A stretch of 64,000 nt of DNA. Source: Paenibacillus azoreducens. GTDB taxonomy: Bacteria; Bacillota; Bacilli; Paenibacillales; Paenibacillaceae. Below, in pieces: positions 1 to 8,163 of this stretch (positions are counted from its first letter, which is position 1; each line of letters begins with the position of its first letter). The position numbers and the translations under genes were made by a program. The stretch spans positions 2,137,501-2,201,500 of the forward strand of contig NZ_AP025343.1 of the NCBI RefSeq assembly GCF_021654775.1, written 5' to 3'. The notes beneath the pieces are model-generated. The model saw only the letters and a list, made by a program, of their open reading frames with translations, did no database searches and was not told the DNA's origin.

Positions 1-1374
1 GATTTGGGAAGTCGGAGCAAGCATTTCAGGCATCCCGGGTCCGCCCTTAGGCCCTTCATAACGAATGACAACTACCATGCCTTCCTTCACTTTGCCGCCT
101 GCGATACCTTCAAGCGCTTCATCCTGAGAATCGAAGCAGATGGCAGGTCCTTTATGGTAACCGCCGACCGAAGGATCAACCGCACCGACTTTAATGATCG
201 AACCTTCCGGGGCCAGGTTGCCGTACAATACGGCCAGACCTCCGCGTTCGGAATAAGGCTGGTCGATCGGGTGGATGACGTTTTTATCGAGAATTTCGCA
301 GCCGGCTACGTTTTCCGCAAGCGTTTTGCCGGTTACGGTGATACGGTCGCCGTACAGGGCGCCAGGTTTTTTCAAAAGTTCATGCAATACGGCGCTTACG
401 CCGCCGGCGGCATGGACATCTTCGATAAAGTAATCGGATGCTGGAGCCAGCTTGGAGATATGAGGCACGCGGTTCGCGACTTCATTGATTCGCTCCAGCG
501 GGTAATCAATGCCTGCTTCTTGGGCAAGAGCCAAGGTGTGAAGCACAGTATTGGTGGAGCCGCCCATCGCCATGTCCAGCGCAAAAGCATTGTCGATGGA
601 TTCCTTTGTAACGATATCGCGCGGTTTCAGATCCATTTTGACAAGCTCCATCAGCTGCCGTGCCGATTGCTTGACGAATTCCTTGCGCTCCTCTGCGACC
701 GCCAGGATCGTTCCGTTGCCCGGCATGGCCAGACCCAGCGCTTCAGCCAAGCAGTTCATGGAGTTGGCGGTAAACATGCCGGAACAGGAACCGCAGGTTG
801 GGCAGCCGTATTGCTCAAGTTCCAGCAGATCCGAATCGGAAATTTTACCGATTTGGTGGGCGCCGACGCCTTCGAACACGGACGTCAAGGAAAGTTTGCG
901 GCCTTTGCTGTCCACGCCGGCTTTCATCGGTCCGCCGCTGACGAAGATGGTCGGGATATTCACGCGAAGCGCGCCCATCAGCATGCCTGGCGTAATTTTA
1001 TCGCAGTTCGGAATGCAGACCATGCCGTCGAACCAGTGTGCCGAAACGACGGTTTCCAAGGAATCGGCGATAATTTCGCGGCTTGGCAGCGAATAGCGCA
1101 TGCCGATATGGCCCATCGCGATTCCGTCATCGACGCCGATGGTGTTAAATTCGAAAGGAACGCCGCCTGCTTCGCGGATGGCTTCTTTTACAAGCTTGCC
1201 GAATTCCTGAAGATGGACATGCCCCGGAACAATGTCGATGTAAGAATTACATACTGCAATAAACGGTTTGCCGAAATCTTCATCTTTTACGCCGGCTGCA
1301 CGCAGCAGACTGCGGTGCGGAGCGCGGTCAAAGCCCTTTTTGATCATGTCTGAACGCATTTTGTTAGCTGCCAT
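1..1374 (-). CDS. ilvD: Dihydroxy-acid dehydratase (partial, C-terminus outside window)
   Basis: Dehydrates 2,3-dihydroxy acids to 2-oxo acids in valine, leucine and isoleucine synthesis; cytoplasmic Fe-S enzyme. The minus-strand frame starts [20 protein letters not shown] and keeps the IlvD/Edd family blocks: [28 protein letters not shown], and the cysteine-rich [18 protein letters not shown] that with the other cysteines binds the cluster. The start at 1374 has an AGGGGGAAG ribosome binding site a few bases upstream. The gene runs off the left edge after about 458 codons; full-length members have about 560, so roughly 100 C-terminal residues are missing. It is read alone from its own promoter, and no T-box structure is visible in the roughly 100-nt leader. 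Identification is firm. Confidence 0.95.
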   Translation of the reverse strand, partial: MAANKMRSDMIKKGFDRAPHRSLLRAAGVKDEDFGKPFIAVCNSYIDIVPGHVHLQEFGKLVKEAIREAGGVPFEFNTIGVDDGIAMGHIGMRYSLPSREIIADSLETVVSAHWFDGMVCIPNCDKITPGMLMGALRVNIPTIFVSGGPMKAGVDSKGRKLSLTSVFEGVGAHQIGKISDSDLLELEQYGCPTCGSCSGMFTANSMNCLAEALGLAMPGNGTILAVAEERKEFVKQSARQLMELVKMDLKPRDIVTKESIDNAFALDMAMGGSTNTVLHTLALAQEAGIDYPLERINEVANRVPHISKLAPASDYFIEDVHAAGGVSAVLHELLKKPGALYGDRITVTGKTLAENVAGCEILDKNVIHPIDQPYSERGGLAVLYGNLAPEGSIIKVGAVDPSVGGYHKGPAICFDSQDEALEGIAGGKVKEGMVVVIRYEGPKGGPGMPEMLAPTSQI

Positions 1375-1471
1375 GATGTCTCTTCCCCCTAATTTAAAAT
1401 GAATGTGTAAGTATCTCGCTTTACCGCGGTTACTGAAAAAAGTGCCCGAATAAACGATTTTAAATGAGTCT

Positions 1472-1499
1472 ATCATAAAATGAGAGGTTTTTCTAGCAA
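1472..1499 (-). promoter_or_regulatory. Candidate sigma-A promoter of ilvD
   Basis: On the minus strand TTGCTA (1494-1499) and TATGAT (1472-1477) are separated by 16 bases, about 100 nt upstream of the ilvD start. Match by eye only. Confidence 0.5.
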
Positions 1500-1538
1500 T
1501 GATCGTAAAGCTGCTGGGAGGAAACATGCGCCGACACG

Positions 1539-1579
1539 AAAAAAGGCAGCCCCCTCCCGGTGAAGGAAAGAGCTGCCTT
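1539..1579 (-). terminator. Intrinsic terminator of gsiB
   Basis: On the minus strand a stem GGCAGC...GCTGCC, extended by G-U pairs around a short loop, is followed by a run of six T. It lies about 36 bases past the gsiB stop codon. Confidence 0.8.
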
Positions 1580-1614
1580 GATTAGCTTTTATTTTGATCG
1601 TTTATCCAGACGGA

Positions 1615-1920
1615 TCAGTTTTTTCCGCCCTTGCGTCCGATCTCTTGATAAAACTCCTTGTCATGGTTTTCGGAGGTGGCTTCGCCGCCCTTGCGTCCGA
1701 TTTCCTGATAAAAGTCCTTGTCATGGTTTTCGGAGGTGGCTTCGCCGCCCTTGCGTCCGATTTCCTGATAAAAGTCCTTGTCATGAGTCTTCGCGGTCGT
1801 CTGGCCGCCTTTGTGTCCGATCTCCTGGTAGAATTCCTTGTCATGGTTTTTGGAAGTGGCTTCGCCGCCCATACGTCCTGCTTCTTCTCTGCTCATTTTG
1901 GTTTCATTATTACGTGCCAT
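1615..1920 (-). CDS. gsiB: General stress protein, GsiB-like KGG-repeat hydrophilin
   Basis: A 101-residue, very hydrophilic protein built from five 20-residue units of the type HDKEFYQEIGRKGGEATSEN, the KGG (stress-induced) repeat of B. subtilis GsiB and E. coli YciG. No catalytic residues. Family members accumulate in stress and are thought to act as protective hydrophilins in the cytoplasm. The repeats are also repeats at the DNA level with an exact 60-nt period (around 1621, 1681, 1741, 1801 and 1861), and the two middle copies are nearly identical, which points to recent unit duplication. The start has a strong AAGGAG site. B. subtilis GsiB is 123 residues, so this one has fewer units. 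A sigma-B-like promoter lies upstream. Confidence 0.9.
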   Translation of the reverse strand: MARNNETKMSREEAGRMGGEATSKNHDKEFYQEIGHKGGQTTAKTHDKDFYQEIGRKGGEATSENHDKDFYQEIGRKGGEATSENHDKEFYQEIGRKGGKN

Positions 1921-1971
1921 TACAAATCACTCCTTGGTGGATGTTTTTTGTTAGCTGCGCGCATTTTTTAC

Positions 1972-1997
1972 TTACCACATATTCGTCGGAGTGAAAC
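1972..1997 (-). promoter_or_regulatory. Candidate sigma-B promoter of gsiB
   Basis: Minus strand: GTTTCA (1992-1997), 14-base spacer, TGGTAA (1972-1977). This resembles the sigma-B consensus GTTTAA-N13/15-GGGTAT with mismatches in both boxes. gsiB is a classic sigma-B target in Bacillus, which adds weight. Confidence 0.4.
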
Positions 1998-2064
1998 ACA
2001 ATATGATCAAAGCTGGGCGCTATCAAATTTCAATCATCGCTTAAAAACAGGATATAAATATCCG

Positions 2065-3099
2065 TTATGAAGTTCTGCCGATAGACATTCGCTCCAGACG
2101 CAAAATCCATGTCACGGGAGGTTCGACCACAGGCCGGGCCATTTTTCTGACGATCGGCTGGGCCAGGGCAACGGCCAACAGCACCGCCCCTGCAATCAGC
2201 AGCATCGCCGCTGCCGGATGATGGATATAGCTGTAAAGGCCCGACACAACGGCCAGACGGATGATAAAACCGTGCAGCAGGAATACGTACAGCGTACGCC
2301 GCCCCAAATCAGTGAGATGGCTTTGCCCGAATGGCACCCAGGCCAAAAATGCGGCGGCCGAAGCAAATTGCAGCCCGTATAAGGCAAGCCGGTATAAGCC
2401 GGCGTACCATTCGGTGTGTCCAAGCTGCATAAAGGTCATGCTGCCGAAAAGCCAACCTTCCGGCATTTGCAGCCCCCACAAGGCAATAATGACAAACAGC
2501 GTTGCCGAGGCAGCGGCGGCAATCATTCTTTTTTTCTTGGTGAAAAATTGCACAAAGGCATCAAACGAAAAATGATAACCGATCACGAAAAAGGGCAGGT
2601 ATACAAACGTCCGGCTGAAACTTAACCAGGCCCCGTCAAGCGGCAGATAGCCGATCAATACTCCTAGCGCCAGCGAAATCACGACTTGGGTGGTCGGCGA
2701 AAGCTTGCGCATCCCCAGCGTCAGCAAACGCCATCCCATATGGCTGGCCAGAAACCAGAGCAGCAGGTATGGAGCGAAAAACGAACGGTGAATGTTTTCC
2801 ACCCGGAAAACGGTCATATCCAGAAACGAATACAAGCTTTGAAAAATGATATATTGCAAACCGATCTGCAGCAGTGTTTTGCGGCCGGCCGTGCCGTCAA
2901 GCCCGCCTTTGGCGAAATACCCGGTCACAAATACAAACAGCGGCATATGAAAGGTAAAAATCCATAGAAATAACGCATGCAGGCCGTCCATTTGATGGAT
3001 CAACGGCTCAATGGCATTTCCGATAAAAACGGTCAAAATCAAGATAAAACGCAAATTCAAAAAATAGGTTTCTCCCTGCTTGGGCAACGTCTTTACCAT
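2065..3099 (-). CDS. Membrane acyltransferase, acyltransferase-3 / fucose 4-O-acetylase-like
   Basis: Integral membrane protein with about ten hydrophobic segments and the acyltransferase-3 layout: an N-terminal LRFILILTVFIGNAIEPLIH segment, then FTFHMPLFVFVTGYFAKGG, the usual position of the conserved histidine. Members O-acetylate cell-surface or secreted glycans using acyl-CoA; the substrate here cannot be told. The ATG at 3099 is chosen because GGAGGG (3107-3112) is correctly spaced; an in-frame ATG 15 bases upstream would overlap that site. About 344 residues, typical for the family. Monocistronic, divergent from kdgK, with two inverted repeats in the shared intergenic region. Confidence 0.75.
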   Translation of the reverse strand: MVKTLPKQGETYFLNLRFILILTVFIGNAIEPLIHQMDGLHALFLWIFTFHMPLFVFVTGYFAKGGLDGTAGRKTLLQIGLQYIIFQSLYSFLDMTVFRVENIHRSFFAPYLLLWFLASHMGWRLLTLGMRKLSPTTQVVISLALGVLIGYLPLDGAWLSFSRTFVYLPFFVIGYHFSFDAFVQFFTKKKRMIAAAASATLFVIIALWGLQMPEGWLFGSMTFMQLGHTEWYAGLYRLALYGLQFASAAAFLAWVPFGQSHLTDLGRRTLYVFLLHGFIIRLAVVSGLYSYIHHPAAAMLLIAGAVLLAVALAQPIVRKMARPVVEPPVTWILRLERMSIGRTS

Positions 3100-3125
3100 G
3101 ATGACTCCCTCCAATTGATTACATC

Positions 3126-3146
3126 TTTAAACTACTATGGTTTAAA
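3126..3146. repeat. Inverted repeat in acyltransferase/kdgK intergenic region
   Basis: Perfect 7-bp arms TTTAAAC and GTTTAAA separated by 7 bases, 27 bases upstream of the acyltransferase start. It may be an operator; no regulator can be assigned. Confidence 0.4.
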
Positions 3147-3153
3147 GGAAAGG

Positions 3154-3173
3154 ATTGTGATTTTAATCACAAT
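3154..3173. promoter_or_regulatory. 20-bp palindrome fitting Rex or Fnr/Crp-type operators
   Basis: ATTGTGATTTTAATCACAAT has two perfect 9-bp arms around 2 bases. It fits TTGTGA-N6-TCACAA (Rex redox repressor consensus) and the contained TGTGA-N6-TCACA (Fnr/Crp consensus). It lies 55 bases upstream of the acyltransferase start and about 55 bases upstream of the kdgK -35 box. The regulator is an inference. Confidence 0.5.
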
Positions 3174-3187
3174 AGAAAACGCTAACA
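3173..3187. promoter_or_regulatory. cre-like site upstream of kdgK
   Basis: TAGAAAACGCTAACA matches the CcpA cre consensus WTGNAANCGNWNNCW except at position 2. Catabolite control of 2-keto-3-deoxygluconate genes would be expected. It partly overlaps the end of the palindrome at 3154-3173. Confidence 0.4.
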
Positions 3188-3226
3188 TTCAAATCAAGTG
3201 TGTCAATGTGATGAATTTGTTTCGTA

Positions 3227-3255
3227 TTGACAACCCCAGCCGCTCCGCTGACAAT
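3227..3255 (+). promoter_or_regulatory. Candidate sigma-A promoter of kdgK
   Basis: TTGACA (3227-3232), 17-base spacer, GACAAT (3250-3255), followed about 35 bases later by the kdgK start. Confidence 0.6.
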
Positions 3256-3291
3256 AGGTAGAGACTTCAATATGGAAAGGAGTAGACTTTA

Positions 3292-4260
3292 ATGCGGCAG
3301 GATAAGGCAGCTTTAACGCCTGAACTGGTTACTTTCGGTGAGAGTATGGGATTGTTTACGGCGCAGGACTCCAGGGGTTTGGAATATGCTTCGACTCTAC
3401 ATAAATCGTTTGGCGGAGCGGAAAGCAATGTCGCTATCGGCGTGGCCAGATTGGGGCACCAAGCAGGCTGGTTCGGGGCCCTCGGAAGCGATCCGATCGG
3501 AACGATGATATATAAAGCGATTCGCGGCGAAGGCGTCGATGTATCGCGTGCGGTGATCAACGCCGAAACGCCGACGGGGCTGATGATCCGTGAAAACACG
3601 GCAGGCAAATCTTCGGTTTATTATTACCGCAAGTTTTCCGCAGCAAGCCAAATGCAGCCGGAGCAATTGGATGCGGCGTATATTGAAAACGCTAAAATTT
3701 TGCATGTGACAGGCATTACGGCAGCCATTAGCCCATCGGCCTTGGCATGTGTTGAGCGAGCGATGGATATAGCGCGCGGCGCTGGCGTAAAGATCAGCTT
3801 CGACCCCAATTTGCGGCTGAAACTGTGGACATTGGAACAAGCACGGGGCGTATTGCTGCGGTTGGCGGAGAAAGCGGATTATTTTCTGCCCGGGCTTGAT
3901 GAATTAAAGCTTCTTTACAACGTGGAGGAAGCCGAGGCAGTATTTGAAAAGCTCTCGGATTTGAATGCGGTTTCCGTGATCAAGGGCGGGCCCGATTTGA
4001 CCTATGTGTTGGAGAATGGCAACCTCACGGAAGTCCCTTATTTCAAGGTGGATCAAGTGCTGGATACCGTTGGGGCCGGCGATGGCTTCTGCGCGGGGTT
4101 CATTGCGGGTCTGTTAAATGGAAATACGACGGTGGAAGCTGTCCGCCTCGGCAACCTGACGGGTTCGATGGTGATTCAAGCGGTGGGCGATTGGGAGGCG
4201 CTGCCGACCTGGGAACAGGTTGAGGCCAAGCTGGCGCGCAAAATGCATATTGAAAGATGA
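3292..4260 (+). CDS. kdgK: 2-dehydro-3-deoxygluconokinase (PfkB family)
   Basis: Phosphorylates 2-keto-3-deoxygluconate to KDPG with ATP in hexuronate/pectin catabolism. The 322-residue protein opens with the family's substrate-side ELVTFGESMGLFT, has the GGAESNVAIGVARLG sugar-kinase block near residue 45, and the C-terminal PfkB signature DTVGAGDGFCAGFIAGLLNG, whose GAGD holds the catalytic aspartate. AAAGGAG precedes the ATG. kdgA follows 128 bases later with its own promoter. The pair converts KDG to pyruvate and glyceraldehyde 3-phosphate. PfkB kinases vary in substrate, but the kdgA neighbour makes KDG the best call. Confidence 0.9.
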   Translation: MRQDKAALTPELVTFGESMGLFTAQDSRGLEYASTLHKSFGGAESNVAIGVARLGHQAGWFGALGSDPIGTMIYKAIRGEGVDVSRAVINAETPTGLMIRENTAGKSSVYYYRKFSAASQMQPEQLDAAYIENAKILHVTGITAAISPSALACVERAMDIARGAGVKISFDPNLRLKLWTLEQARGVLLRLAEKADYFLPGLDELKLLYNVEEAEAVFEKLSDLNAVSVIKGGPDLTYVLENGNLTEVPYFKVDQVLDTVGAGDGFCAGFIAGLLNGNTTVEAVRLGNLTGSMVIQAVGDWEALPTWEQVEAKLARKMHIER

Positions 4261-4337
4261 TATTTCGTTGAATGTCCGGGGAATACATAGATACCTTTGT
4301 GAAAATATTGACAATTTCGGTGATTGTTGTATTCCAA

Positions 4338-4366
4338 TAGACATCGTCCCGGGATTTCCATATAAT
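4338..4366 (+). promoter_or_regulatory. Candidate sigma-A promoter of kdgA
   Basis: TAGACA (4338-4343), 17-base spacer, perfect TATAAT (4361-4366). The expected start near 4373 would give a leader of about 16 nt and excludes the upstream in-frame ATG at 4365, which lies in the -10 box. Confidence 0.65.
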
Positions 4367-4388
4367 GAGTGAAAAGGAGCGTATAATT

Positions 4389-5054
4389 GTGAAAAAACTC
4401 CAGGTTTTACAAAAAATCATTGATAGTGGTGTTGTGGCGGTTTTGCGTGGAGACTCTGCGGATCAAGTTGTTGCCATGGCCGAAGCGGCCATTGCCGGCG
4501 GCATTAAGGTTATTGAAGTTACTTTGACGGTGCCTGGGGCCCTGCAGGCGATTGAGAAGCTGAGCCGTCTGTACAGCTGGAAAACGGAGGATTCCGACAA
4601 GTTTGCCATCATCGGGGCAGGTACGGTGCTGGAGCCTCAAACCGCTCGTGCCGCGATCATGGCTGGGGCCGAATTTGTGGTTGGGCCGTCGCTCAATCCG
4701 GAAACGGTTAAAATATGCAATCTGTACCGTGTGCCGGTCATGCCGGGAGTGATGACCGTTGCCGAAGTACAGCATGCCCTGGAGCTTGGCGTCGATATCG
4801 TGAAGCTGTTCCCGGGAAATCTGTATGAACCGGGCATCATTAAAGCGATGAAAGGGCCGATGCCGCAGGCGAACTTCATGCCGACTGGCGGGGTATCGTT
4901 ATCGAATCTTCAGGACTGGATCAAGAGCGGAGCCGTGGCTGTCGGGATTGGGTCTGATTTGACAACCGAAGCCGTCAAGGCAGGCAATATGGATTTGGTG
5001 CGGAGCAAGTCCGAACAATATATGCAAGCTTACCGCGCTGCTAAACAGAATTAA
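4389..5054 (+). CDS. kdgA: KDPG / KHG aldolase
   Basis: Class I aldolase splitting 2-keto-3-deoxy-6-phosphogluconate to pyruvate and glyceraldehyde 3-phosphate. Visible family blocks: SGVVAVLRGD near the start, GGIKVIEVTLTVPGA, GAGTVLEPQTARAAIMAGAEF, and GVDIVKLFPG with the Schiff-base lysine, then MPTGGVSLSNLQDWIKSGA. The GTG at 4389 is preferred: AAGGAG (4374-4379) is 9 bases upstream, whereas the alternative ATG at 4365 falls inside the promoter -10 box. That gives 221 residues, normal for the family. Follows kdgK, the preceding step. Confidence 0.92.
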   Translation: MKKLQVLQKIIDSGVVAVLRGDSADQVVAMAEAAIAGGIKVIEVTLTVPGALQAIEKLSRLYSWKTEDSDKFAIIGAGTVLEPQTARAAIMAGAEFVVGPSLNPETVKICNLYRVPVMPGVMTVAEVQHALELGVDIVKLFPGNLYEPGIIKAMKGPMPQANFMPTGGVSLSNLQDWIKSGAVAVGIGSDLTTEAVKAGNMDLVRSKSEQYMQAYRAAKQN

Positions 5055-5115
5055 TGCACGTACGAAGCCCTGCGGGGCTGATATGCGGCTGCTTCAGCCG
5101 CTTCCGAGCGGCTGA

Positions 5116-5153
5116 TGAACAGCCTGCCGTCCCTCGGGGCGGCAGGCTGTTCA
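5116..5153. terminator. Strong hairpin after kdgA
   Basis: Perfect 14-bp arms, TGAACAGCCTGCCG and its complement, around a 10-base loop. No T-run follows, so it may act as a terminator aided by other factors or as an mRNA 3' stabiliser. A second small GC-rich hairpin precedes it near 5090-5113. Confidence 0.5.
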
Positions 5154-5232
5154 CGTAGCTGCAGCTTCGATAAATCTCGAATTAGAGCAGACAAGGGCAT
5201 GAAACTTGAACATATGTGGAGGTGCACAAAGA

Positions 5233-5976
5233 GTGCGGAAGACTGAAACATTGGCTTCTTGGATAGAACAAAGCAACAATATTGTTTTTTTTGGCGGAGC
5301 GGGTACCTCGACGGAAAGCGGCATTCCAGATTTTCGCTCCGCCGCCGGTTTGTACCAAACGGAACAGCATTCCCCTTATCCGCCTGAGGTTATGCTCAGC
5401 CGCTCCTTCTTCGTCAAGATGCCGGAAATATTTTTTGATTTTTACCGCGGCAAAATGCTCCATCCCGATGCCAAACCCAATGGCTGCCACAGGCTTTTGG
5501 CCAAATTGGAGGCGCAGGGCAAGCTGAAGGCCGTGGTTACCCAAAACATTGACGGATTGCATCAAATGGCCGGCAGCAAGGAAGTTTTGGAACTGCATGG
5601 TTCGGTACACCGCAATTATTGCATGGGCTGCCGCCGCTTTTTTGAACTGGAGAAGGTGATGGCCAGCAAGCATCTGGTCCCGCGCTGCCCGTACTGCCAA
5701 GGGATCATTAAACCGGATGTCGTGCTGTATGAAGAAGCTCTCGACCAGCATGTCCTCATCAGCTCGATGGATAGAATCGCCCATGCCGATTTGCTGATCA
5801 TCGGTGGTACCTCCCTGACAGTGAATCCGGCTGCGGAACTGGTTTCTTATTTCCGGGGAAGCCGTTCGGTGCTGCTGAATCTGGACCCTACCCCTTACGA
5901 CAGCAAGGCGGGGCTTATCATTAACGATAAAATCGGAGATGTCATGGAAGAGGTCGGCCAGCTGCTGCGAATATGA
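5233..5976 (+). CDS. cobB: NAD-dependent protein deacylase, SIR2 (sirtuin) family
   Basis: Removes acyl groups from lysines using NAD+. Signature motifs are complete: GAGTSTESGIPDFRS (NAD binding), TQNIDGLHQ, LHGS with the catalytic histidine, two zinc-binding CxxC pairs (CMGC and CPYC), and GTSLTVNPA. GTG at 5233 is chosen because GGAGGTG (5218-5224) lies 8 bases upstream; an in-frame TTG at 5206 has no site. 247 residues, the normal size of bacterial sirtuins (B. subtilis SrtN). It lies alone between kdgA and an aldo/keto reductase. Elsewhere sirtuins reverse AcuA acetylation of acetyl-CoA synthetase; an AcuA gene is present at 13.6 kb, so the two may be a functional pair. Confidence 0.93.
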   Translation: MRKTETLASWIEQSNNIVFFGGAGTSTESGIPDFRSAAGLYQTEQHSPYPPEVMLSRSFFVKMPEIFFDFYRGKMLHPDAKPNGCHRLLAKLEAQGKLKAVVTQNIDGLHQMAGSKEVLELHGSVHRNYCMGCRRFFELEKVMASKHLVPRCPYCQGIIKPDVVLYEEALDQHVLISSMDRIAHADLLIIGGTSLTVNPAAELVSYFRGSRSVLLNLDPTPYDSKAGLIINDKIGDVMEEVGQLLRI

Positions 5977-6027
5977 AGCTTAAATGGCGGGAGAGAACAA
6001 CCTCAAATACAGAAAGGCGGAGTTCAT

Positions 6028-7032
6028 ATGGCTTACACACCAAGCGAAGCACGTTATGAAGAGATGATTTATAATCGCTGCGGCCGATCGGGACTCAAGC
6101 TTCCAGCCATTTCCCTTGGTCTCTGGCATAATTTTGGCGGCGTTAATATGTTTGAGAATGCCCGGGACATGGTTACGCGCGCGTTTGACCTCGGAATTAC
6201 GCATTTTGACCTCGCGAATAATTATGGACCGCCGCCTGGCTCCGCCGAGGAAACCTTCGGCAAAATCCTGAAGCAGGATCTGCAAGCCTACCGGGATGAG
6301 CTGATCATATCGTCGAAGGCCGGGTATTATATGTGGCCCGGGCCTTACGGCGAATGGGGCTCCCGCAAATATCTCATCTCAAGTTTGGATCAAAGCTTAA
6401 AGCGGCTTGGCGTGGATTACGTTGATATCTTTTACTCCCACCGGTATGACCCGGATACGCCATTGGAAGAAACGATGATGGCGCTCGATCATATCGTTCG
6501 CTCTGGCAAGGCGCTCTATGTGGGCATATCCAACTACCCGGCCGAGCAAACCGCGGAAGCGATTTCGATCCTGAAATCCTTGGGGACTCCGCTTTTAATT
6601 CACCAGCCGAATTATTCGATGCTGAACCGCTGGATCGAAAACGGCCTGCAGGAAGTGCTTGAAGCAAATGGAGTCGGAACGATCGCCTATACGCCTCTGC
6701 AGCAAGGCCTGCTGACAAACAAATATTTAAACGGCGTTCCGGGCGATTCACGGGCTGCAAGCGCATCCGTCTTTCTGAATGCGCATGATATCACGCCTGA
6801 AGCCTTGCGCAAAATCCGCGCATTGAACCAACTGGCTGCGGCCCGCGGCCAAAGCCTGGCGCAGCTTGCGCTGGCCTGGGTGCTTCGCGGCGGAAAGGTG
6901 GCTTCGGCTTTGATCGGCGCCAGCCGCGCCAGTCAGATCGAGGACAATGTGGCGGCGCTGAAAAATCTGGAGTTCAGCCGTGAGGAGTTGGACCGTATCG
7001 AAGCGATCCTGAAAAAAGAAAACGAGTCGTAA
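6028..7032 (+). CDS. yghZ: Aldo/keto reductase, YghZ-like (glyceraldehyde 3-phosphate reductase type)
   Basis: NADPH-dependent reductase with a TIM-barrel fold. Very close in sequence pattern to E. coli YghZ/Gpr, which reduces L-glyceraldehyde 3-phosphate and methylglyoxal: LPAISLGLWHNFGG, FDLGITHFDLANNYGPPPGS (catalytic Asp and Tyr), KAGYYMWPGPYGEWGSRKY (catalytic Lys), YVDIFYSHRYDP, and the C-terminal cofactor site LIGASRASQIEDN. 334 residues. AAAGGCGG precedes the ATG. A bidirectional terminator follows and separates it from the convergent AraC gene. The physiological substrate here is inferred. Confidence 0.88.
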   Translation: MAYTPSEARYEEMIYNRCGRSGLKLPAISLGLWHNFGGVNMFENARDMVTRAFDLGITHFDLANNYGPPPGSAEETFGKILKQDLQAYRDELIISSKAGYYMWPGPYGEWGSRKYLISSLDQSLKRLGVDYVDIFYSHRYDPDTPLEETMMALDHIVRSGKALYVGISNYPAEQTAEAISILKSLGTPLLIHQPNYSMLNRWIENGLQEVLEANGVGTIAYTPLQQGLLTNKYLNGVPGDSRAASASVFLNAHDITPEALRKIRALNQLAAARGQSLAQLALAWVLRGGKVASALIGASRASQIEDNVAALKNLEFSREELDRIEAILKKENES

Positions 7033-7061
7033 ATATCACTATGTTCCCAATTCAAACAACC

Positions 7062-7098
7062 AGCCCGCATCCCTGTGACAAGGAAGATGCGGGCTTTT
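7062..7098. terminator. Bidirectional intrinsic terminator between yghZ and the AraC gene
   Basis: AGCCCGCATC and GATGCGGGCT form a 10-bp stem around a 14-base loop, followed by T on the plus strand and with an A-rich flank on the other side. It serves two convergent genes. Confidence 0.8.
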
Positions 7099-7119
7099 GA
7101 AATTCGGCCCCGGGCCCAA

Positions 7120-8001
7120 TCAAACGAGACAGTCGTGCATGGAAACAGGCGAAGCCGCCACCAGAGCACGGTATTGGCTTGGCGAATGGCCGCACAGCCG
7201 CTTGAACTGCCGCGAGAAATAAAGCGCGTCGGTCAGTCCGACTGAGGCTGCGATCTGCTCGATCGACAGCTCGGGGCGTTCCCGCAGCAGCTTGCGTGAT
7301 TTATCGATCCTAAGCTTCAGCAGATAAGTCACGGGGGACATGCCGGTCTCTTTTTTGAAAATGCGGGACAGGTAAGCGCGGTTATATCCGAGACTTTCGC
7401 TCATTTGTTCGATCGAGACCGGATGTGCGTATTGGGCGGATAAGTAGTGGATCATCTGTTTGACTGTCCGCTGAACCTGGGACTCGATCCCTGTCAGACG
7501 GATTTCGCTCGCCAGAATTTCCCGGGCTTCGGAAAACATAAGATACAGATAACCGAGCGCCGCCATATCGGCGCTTTCCTTTTTGCTGTAAAAGGCGTTT
7601 GATATATGGCTGATAGACGATGGAATCAGGCTTTCCGGGCCGGTGAACAGCACGCACTGGCCTCCCGTAAAACCGGCGTTTTCAACGAGAGTTTTGGCAT
7701 CGCTTCCGGAGAACGCCATCCAGCGGTAGCGCCACGGGTCGCTTACATCCGAGGCATAGCTGATCAGCCGGCCGGGATGAATCAGAAAGCAGCTGCCTTC
7801 CCCCAGCTCATAGAAATGCTGTTCGGACCGGAATTGGCCCCGGCCGCTCTCCACGTAATGCAGCAAATAGTAATCGTATATTTTGGGTCCGACGATATGC
7901 AGCGGTTTGGTCTGGCTTTCACCAGCGAACAGCACATGCAGCGGGCTTTGATCATGATAGACGGGATTGGATGCCACGCTGTAGGTTTCCTGAATGGGCA
8001 T
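7120..8001 (-). CDS. AraC-family transcriptional regulator, probably of the gal operon
   Basis: A 293-residue two-domain regulator. Residues about 20-110 form a cupin-like AraC sensor domain (PKIYDYYLLHYVESGRGQF); the last 100 residues hold two helix-turn-helix motifs (SIEQMSESLGYNRAYLSRIF, then SIEQIAASVGLTDALYFSRQ with the usual FKRLCGHSPSQYR tail). AAGGAG lies before the start. It is divergent from galK-galE-galT with about 160 bases between starts, so control of galactose or galactoside use is the simplest inference. The ligand is unknown. Confidence 0.85.
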   Translation of the reverse strand: MPIQETYSVASNPVYHDQSPLHVLFAGESQTKPLHIVGPKIYDYYLLHYVESGRGQFRSEQHFYELGEGSCFLIHPGRLISYASDVSDPWRYRWMAFSGSDAKTLVENAGFTGGQCVLFTGPESLIPSSISHISNAFYSKKESADMAALGYLYLMFSEAREILASEIRLTGIESQVQRTVKQMIHYLSAQYAHPVSIEQMSESLGYNRAYLSRIFKKETGMSPVTYLLKLRIDKSRKLLRERPELSIEQIAASVGLTDALYFSRQFKRLCGHSPSQYRALVAASPVSMHDCLV

Positions 8002-8090
8002 AAGAAGGACTCCTTTTTTCGATAATGTCGTATATCAACAATTATAAGCGCCAAAGTCACATATATCCATATTGAACAAACATAATTGCA

Positions 8091-8120
8091 TTAACAGACA
8101 CGGTGTTTTATTTTTATAAT
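8091..8120 (+). promoter_or_regulatory. Candidate sigma-A promoter of galKET
   Basis: TTAACA (8091-8096), 18-base spacer, perfect TATAAT (8115-8120), about 44 bases before the galK start. Confidence 0.65.
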
Positions 8121-8163
8121 CAAATCAGAAAGTAACCATAAGGAAAGGATGGGTGCATCGCAA

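Noticed and set aside
4..1353. Long plus-strand open frame of 449 codons opposite ilvD
   Set aside because: The minus strand encodes a clear dihydroxy-acid dehydratase. The plus frame has no recognisable motif and no ribosome site; it is an antisense shadow of a GC-biased gene.
1375..1500. T-box leader before ilvD
   Set aside because: The leader is short and lacks the AGGGTGGNACCGCG-type T-box and a terminator stem.
1594..2070. Two plus-strand repeat-containing frames opposite gsiB
   Set aside because: They are antisense readings of the 60-nt KGG repeats; the minus strand has the conserved family sequence and a strong ribosome site.
5116..5153. Hairpin after kdgA as a small RNA gene
   Set aside because: No promoter is visible and a 3' hairpin of the kdgA transcript explains it.
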